Shown here: positions 6,635 to 9,441 of the stretch, in pieces
How positions within the stretch are numbered: position 1 is the stretch's first letter
Layout: each line of letters starts with the position of its first letter
Assembly: GCA_019416775.1 (NCBI GenBank)
Contig: DXWR01000186.1
Location: 1-9,441 of the forward strand
DNA: 9,441 bases
Reading direction: 5' to 3'
Source: Oscillospiraceae bacterium
Lineage (GTDB): Bacteria > Bacillota > Clostridia > Oscillospirales > Ruminococcaceae
The notes under the pieces: model-generated
What the model saw: only the letters and a program-made list of their open reading frames with translations
Database searches by the model: none
Told to the model about the DNA's origin: nothing
Made by a program: the position numbers and the translations under genes

Positions 6635-7384
6635 TTGCATACCGCAGCCAAACTGGCCCGCTTCGGCGACCGCATGGTCACCATCTTTGCGGCGGCATTG
6701 ATTCTCCTCATGCTGCTCTATGGCGGCTATTCCCTCTGGGATACGGCTATGGTCTACAATGGCGCCTTCCTTTCCAGTGATCTGCTGCAGTACAAGCCCG
6801 CCGCCGGGGGAGATCCGGACTCCAACCCCACCTTGAATGAGCTGGCTCTCATCAACCCCGACGTCTGCGCTTGGCTGACCATCGACGACACCCACATCGA
6901 CTACCCCGTGGTCATTGGGGAGGACGACATGGAGTACGTGAATAAGGACATCTACGGCGATTTCTCCCTGTCCGGGTCCATCTTCCTGGACAGCGATAAC
7001 AGCCGGGATCTCTCCGATTCCTACACTCTGGTCTACGGCCACCATATGGACAACGGAGCTATGTTCGGCGACGTGGTAGAATTCGTCAACGCTGATTATT
7101 TCGACTCGCATCCCACCGGCACTCTTTATTTGCCGGACGCCACCTACAGCATTGAGATTTTCGCCTGTGTCCAGGTGGACGCTTTTGACAGCATGATCTA
7201 CAACCCCAAGGCTCAGCCCCAGGGGGATGTCAGCGAACTGCTCAATTACGTGGATGAGATCGCGGTGCAGAGCCGTTACATCGGCGTCCAGCCGGGGGAT
7301 AAGGTCATCGGCCTATCCACCTGCGCCACAGCAGAAACCAATGGACGTGTGGTCATCTTTGGGCGGCTGGATCGCATGAGCTGA
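6635..7384 (+). CDS. srtB: Class B sortase, pilin polymerase
   Basis: This 249-aa membrane-anchored transpeptidase cleaves sorting signals and joins the new C-terminus to a lysine amine. A short N-terminal cytoplasmic segment is followed by a membrane helix (about 15-35) and an outside catalytic domain. The active-site residues are H136 (in YGHHM), C230 (in LSTCA) and R238 (in NGRVVIFG), the usual class B arrangement and length. The start is TTG 6635: a strong AAAGGAGG (6618-6625) lies 9 nt upstream, while the first in-frame ATG (6674) falls at the edge of the membrane helix with no such site. It sits between the two pilin genes, as the class B pilus sortase does in streptococcal FCT regions, so pilin and adhesin are its likely substrates. 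Whether it also handles the VPQTG protein is unknown. Confidence 0.93.
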   Translation: MHTAAKLARFGDRMVTIFAAALILLMLLYGGYSLWDTAMVYNGAFLSSDLLQYKPAAGGDPDSNPTLNELALINPDVCAWLTIDDTHIDYPVVIGEDDMEYVNKDIYGDFSLSGSIFLDSDNSRDLSDSYTLVYGHHMDNGAMFGDVVEFVNADYFDSHPTGTLYLPDATYSIEIFACVQVDAFDSMIYNPKAQPQGDVSELLNYVDEIAVQSRYIGVQPGDKVIGLSTCATAETNGRVVIFGRLDRMS

Positions 7385-7402
7385 CATATGTGGACCAAAG
7401 CC

Positions 7403-7419
7403 GGGGCGCTGCCGTCCCC
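7403..7419 (+). other. Intercistronic hairpin between sortase and basal pilin genes
   Basis: GGGGCG (7403-7408) can pair with CGTCCCC (7413-7419) with one bulged T, around loop CTGC. It has no T run. It lies 14 nt before the ribosome binding site of the next gene, so it is probably an RNA stability or spacing element. Confidence 0.3.
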
Positions 7420-7450
7420 CTGAAGTCCATCAAAGGAGGTACCTGAAACG

Positions 7451-8104
7451 ATGAATCAAGCGATACGGAAACTAAGTGGATTGCTGGTCCTTCCCGTGCT
7501 GCTCGCGGCCCTTTTGCTGATGCCTGTTCAGGCCCACGCACAGGAGGCTGCGTACCAGTGCACGGCGACACTGCCGGTCAATCTGGAGCTGAATGGTGAC
7601 AGCGACGAAATGTTTACCGTAACCATTGCGCCCGGTCCCGACGCGGAAGAGGATCTTCCCATGCCGGAACAGACCGAGCTGCAAATGGCTGGTGATTCCC
7701 AAGCAGCTTTCACGGGCTTCCATTACACTGAGCCGGGGGACTATGTTTATACCGTCACCCAAACAGCTGGCAGCACAGAGTATATGACCTACGATGATGC
7801 GGTGTATACCGTGGTCATCCAAGTCACCAATGCAGACAACGGCGGTTTGACCTATCAGGTCTACGCCAGCCGGGATGACAATCCCGACGAGAAAGTGGCA
7901 GAGCTGAGTTTCTTGAATACCTTTGCTCCGCCGCCGCCGGAAACCTCTGAACCTTCCACTCCCAGTGAACCATCCGGCGTTCCGCAGACCGGGGACCAGG
8001 TCCCCCTGCTGGCGCTGACTGTGGTGCTGGTGGTGGCAGCAGCTGCCATCGTTGTGTTAGTCGTTGTTCGGGGACGCAGCGGCAAGCACAGCGGTCAGCG
8101 CTAA
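7451..8104 (+). CDS. Small pilin-like surface protein with VPQTG anchor, putative basal pilin (FctB-like role)
   Basis: This 217-aa precursor has a signal peptide (about 1-30, AHA|QE) and one FctA-type beta domain (about 35-158). A Pro/Ser/Thr-rich stalk (159-176) is followed by the sorting signal VPQTGD (177-182), a membrane helix (about 186-206) and a basic tail. The domain aligns with pilin domain 1 (YVYTVTQTAG against YHYEVRETAG; ELSFLN against ELTFTN). The isopeptide Lys is replaced by a non-lysine (about L45) and the Glu by Q104, while N156 remains, so no internal bond is expected. The secreted part has only one lysine, K148, eight residues before N156, nearly where the pilin has its predicted acceptor K195. 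A proline-rich stalk and a conventional LPXTG-like signal fit a base subunit passed to the housekeeping sortase. AAGGAGGT (7433-7440) lies 10 nt before the start. This is the last gene of the operon. Confidence 0.88.
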   Translation: MNQAIRKLSGLLVLPVLLAALLLMPVQAHAQEAAYQCTATLPVNLELNGDSDEMFTVTIAPGPDAEEDLPMPEQTELQMAGDSQAAFTGFHYTEPGDYVYTVTQTAGSTEYMTYDDAVYTVVIQVTNADNGGLTYQVYASRDDNPDEKVAELSFLNTFAPPPPETSEPSTPSEPSGVPQTGDQVPLLALTVVLVVAAAAIVVLVVVRGRSGKHSGQR

Positions 8105-8133
8105 TGAGCCAAGCCGAAACGCAAAAATCCACG

Positions 8134-8171
8134 ACCGTCAGTCTGAGTAATCGGGCTGGCGGTTTTCTTTT
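8134..8171 (+). terminator. Intrinsic terminator of the pilus operon
   Basis: ACCGTCAG (8134-8141) pairs with CTGGCGGT (8156-8163) over 8 bp including one G-T wobble, with a 14-nt loop. The tract TTTTCTTTT (8163-8171) follows. It begins 30 nt after the stop of the basal pilin gene and closes the operon. Confidence 0.85.
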
Positions 8172-8266
8172 GTCCCGCTTCCGACTGATCGTCGCTCCAT
8201 TGCCCTTCTTCGGAATTTTCCACGAATTTTCTCGGAAGAGGGAAGGGGTTTTGGACTGTTTTCCTC

Positions 8267-8294
8267 TTGTGAAATTGGCCGAAAAGATTATAAT
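8267..8294 (+). promoter_or_regulatory. Sigma-A promoter of the DUF1275 gene
   Basis: TTGTGA (8267-8272) and a perfect TATAAT (8289-8294) are 16 bp apart and lie about 35 nt before the start codon. Together with the terminator upstream this makes the next gene a separate transcription unit. The rest of the 8172-8266 gap shows nothing notable. Confidence 0.75.
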
Positions 8295-8328
8295 AGAATT
8301 TGTCAGAACTTTATGATAGGTTAGTTTT

Positions 8329-9084
8329 ATGGCAATGGAACAGGAGATGGACACAGTGAAGGCAAGCAATCGGTATGACGGCATCATCCATTACGGGATG
8401 TCCTTGGTGGGAGGGATGCTAGGGGTTTATTCCATCCTCTGCTTTTCTGCCTTCTTTGGTTCTGCTCAAACCGCCAACCTGATTTATATTGTCACCAGCC
8501 TGCTGGGCGGCGACTGGTTTCAGGTGCTGCTTCGGGTAGGAGGCGCACTGCTCTTTGCCGCTGCCATCTTTCTCACCGTTTGCTTAAATAAAAAGTACTC
8601 CAACCAAATGCGGCTGGCCAGTATCGGCATCGATGCTTTGGCGGTGGTGATCCTCAGTCTGCTCCCCGACGGCACCAGCCCTATCCTGGGAATGTACCCT
8701 CTGTTTTTCGCCACAGCCTTTCAGTGGAACTGCTACTCCGGCGCCAAGGGTTTTGCCTGCTCCAGTATCTTCTCCACCAATAATTTTCGACAGTTCGTTT
8801 CCGCTTCCACCGAAGTGCTGGTCTACCACAACCAGCAGCAGAAGGCAAAAGCAAAATTTTTTGGCTGTACTCTGTTGAGCTTCCACCTGGGTGCGGCAGT
8901 GAGCTTTTTGCTGTGGCTGGTGTTTGGCATGGATGCGGCGCTGTTTGTTCTCCTGCCCCTGGCACTTTCCATGGGCCTGGTCCTTCTGGACACCGAAGCC
9001 GCCCAGGCAAAGCTGGTTCCCCTTCACTGGAAACGCCTGCGGTGGTACGCCCGGTTTCGGGGATTTTTGTTCCGCCGTGGGTGA
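8329..9084 (+). CDS. DUF1275/YoaK-family membrane protein
   Basis: This 251-aa integral membrane protein has about six hydrophobic segments (about 22-43, 65-86, 96-112, 118-135, 179-200 and 203-221). It matches the YoaK/DUF1275 family, whose substrate and function are not established. Supporting features are GG-x-LG-x-Y (28-34), SAQTANL (45-51, the counterpart of the family TGN segment), LLGGDW before helix 2, and an FQWNCYSGAKG...FSTNN stretch in the middle. Loops and the C-terminal end are Arg/Lys-rich (KRLRW, RFRGF), consistent with the cytoplasm. The start at 8329 is the first ATG after the promoter, with only a weak TAGG 8 nt upstream; ATG 8335 is an alternative. It has its own promoter and terminator and no visible link to the pilus genes. 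Confidence 0.85.
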   Translation: MAMEQEMDTVKASNRYDGIIHYGMSLVGGMLGVYSILCFSAFFGSAQTANLIYIVTSLLGGDWFQVLLRVGGALLFAAAIFLTVCLNKKYSNQMRLASIGIDALAVVILSLLPDGTSPILGMYPLFFATAFQWNCYSGAKGFACSSIFSTNNFRQFVSASTEVLVYHNQQQKAKAKFFGCTLLSFHLGAAVSFLLWLVFGMDAALFVLLPLALSMGLVLLDTEAAQAKLVPLHWKRLRWYARFRGFLFRRG

Positions 9085-9126
9085 TGGAAGGCGGATGCGC
9101 TTTGCATCAGAAGTTTTTGATCTTGT

Positions 9127-9153
9127 AGGCGCCGGTTTTGCCGGCGCTTCTTT
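9127..9153 (+). terminator. Intrinsic terminator of the DUF1275 gene
   Basis: GCGCCGG (9129-9135) pairs perfectly with CCGGCGC (9141-9147) around TTTTG, extended by G-T and A-T pairs, and is followed by TTCTTT. A weaker hairpin, GATGC/GCATC (9094-9098 with 9104-9108), precedes it. Confidence 0.8.
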
Positions 9154-9201
9154 GCGTTCTGAAATAAAAATGAACAAATTCCAAATATCTGTTCAATATC
9201 C

Positions 9202-9231
9202 TTGACGGTATCTCTTTGAATATGCTACAAT
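9202..9231 (+). promoter_or_regulatory. Sigma-A promoter (extended -10) of the zinc-ribbon gene
   Basis: TTGACG (9202-9207) and TACAAT (9226-9231) are 18 bp apart, with TGC at 9223-9225 giving a TGn extension. They lie about 55 nt before the start codon. Confidence 0.75.
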
Positions 9232-9286
9232 AGCCCCAATGAAACAGCCGTTTTGTGCAAATCCATGCAACAAGGAGGAAATTGTC

Positions 9287-9441
9287 ATGAAATGCCCAGT
9301 CTGTAAAGATGTGACCTTGCTGATGAGCGAAAAACACGGAGTGGAGATCGATTACTGCCCTCAATGCCGTGGGGTTTGGCTGGATCGGGGGGAACTGGAC
9401 AAGATCATCCAGCGGGCGAAAGCCATTGAGCAGGACTATGA
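9287..9441 (+). CDS. TFIIB-type zinc-ribbon protein (partial, runs off the window)
   Basis: The first 51 codons are present and the 3' end lies outside. The protein begins MKCPVC, and a second cysteine pair follows in YCPQCRGVWLDRGEL. C3/C6 and C24/C27 form a four-cysteine zinc ribbon of the small bacterial zf-TFIIB family. The segment after the second pair (GVWLD-x-GEL-x-KI) is characteristic of that family. These are small cytoplasmic proteins of unknown role. A strong AAGGAGG (9272-9278) lies 8 nt before the ATG. The residues after the ribbon (KIIQRAKAIEQDY) are charged and helical, so the complete protein may carry a linker or coil. Its promoter is separate from the upstream units. Confidence 0.88.
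   Translation, partial: MKCPVCKDVTLLMSEKHGVEIDYCPQCRGVWLDRGELDKIIQRAKAIEQDY

Noticed and set aside
6542..7111. Minus-strand open frame of 189 codons opposite the sortase
   Set aside because: It is the shadow of the clear class B sortase gene, which has its catalytic His, Cys and Arg on the + strand.
8104..8316. 70-codon + strand frame after the basal pilin
   Set aside because: It runs through the operon terminator and the next promoter and lacks family features.
1..9441. CRISPR array, tRNA, rRNA, insertion sequence or phage attachment site
   Set aside because: No regularly spaced repeats, tRNA-like cloverleaf, transposase motifs or terminal inverted repeats were seen.

Overview
The window looks like a chromosomal segment of a Gram-positive anaerobe of the Bacillota, most likely class Clostridia and plausibly a gut Oscillospirales/Ruminococcaceae-type organism. 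This rests on strong AGGAGG ribosome binding sites, sigma-A-type promoters, sortase-dependent surface proteins, intermediate GC content and the flavour of the YoaK-like and zinc-ribbon proteins. The placement is an inference, since no rRNA or marker gene is present. All genes read on the + strand.

Layout: (1) Positions 1-733 hold no convincing gene. They contain the terminator of an upstream gene, an AT-rich stretch with short direct repeats, a good extended -10 promoter (291-319) and a roughly 415-nt leader that turns GC-rich and full of hairpins. (2) Positions 734-8104 are a sortase-assembled pilus operon: a 1227-aa tip-adhesin-like protein, a 76-aa DivIVA/GpsB-like small protein, a signal-peptidase-like protein without its catalytic residues (SipA type), the backbone pilin (FctA/Spy0128 type), a class B sortase and a small basal pilin with a VPQTG anchor (FctB-like role). 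An intrinsic terminator follows (8134-8171). (3) Positions 8267-9153 are a separate unit with its own promoter, a DUF1275/YoaK-family membrane protein and a terminator. (4) From 9202 another promoter drives a TFIIB-type zinc-ribbon protein that runs off the window.

The order adhesin - SipA - FctA - class B sortase - basal pilin is that of the streptococcal FCT pilus region as I know it, with one extra gene (the 76-aa protein) inserted. The proposed assembly is as follows. The sortase cleaves the P-[ST]-G sorting signals of adhesin and pilin and joins the pilin threonine to a lysine of the next subunit. SipA helps polymerisation without proteolysis. The adhesin caps the tip. The VPQTG protein ends the fibre and is handed to the housekeeping sortase, which is not in the window. 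Residue spacings around the intramolecular isopeptide asparagines and acceptor lysines match the streptococcal pilin as I recall it and give specific testable predictions.

The most interesting points are the single ectodomain lysine of the basal subunit, the Asp/Gly replacement of the signal-peptidase dyad, the DivIVA-like insertion overlapping sipA, and the long structured leader.
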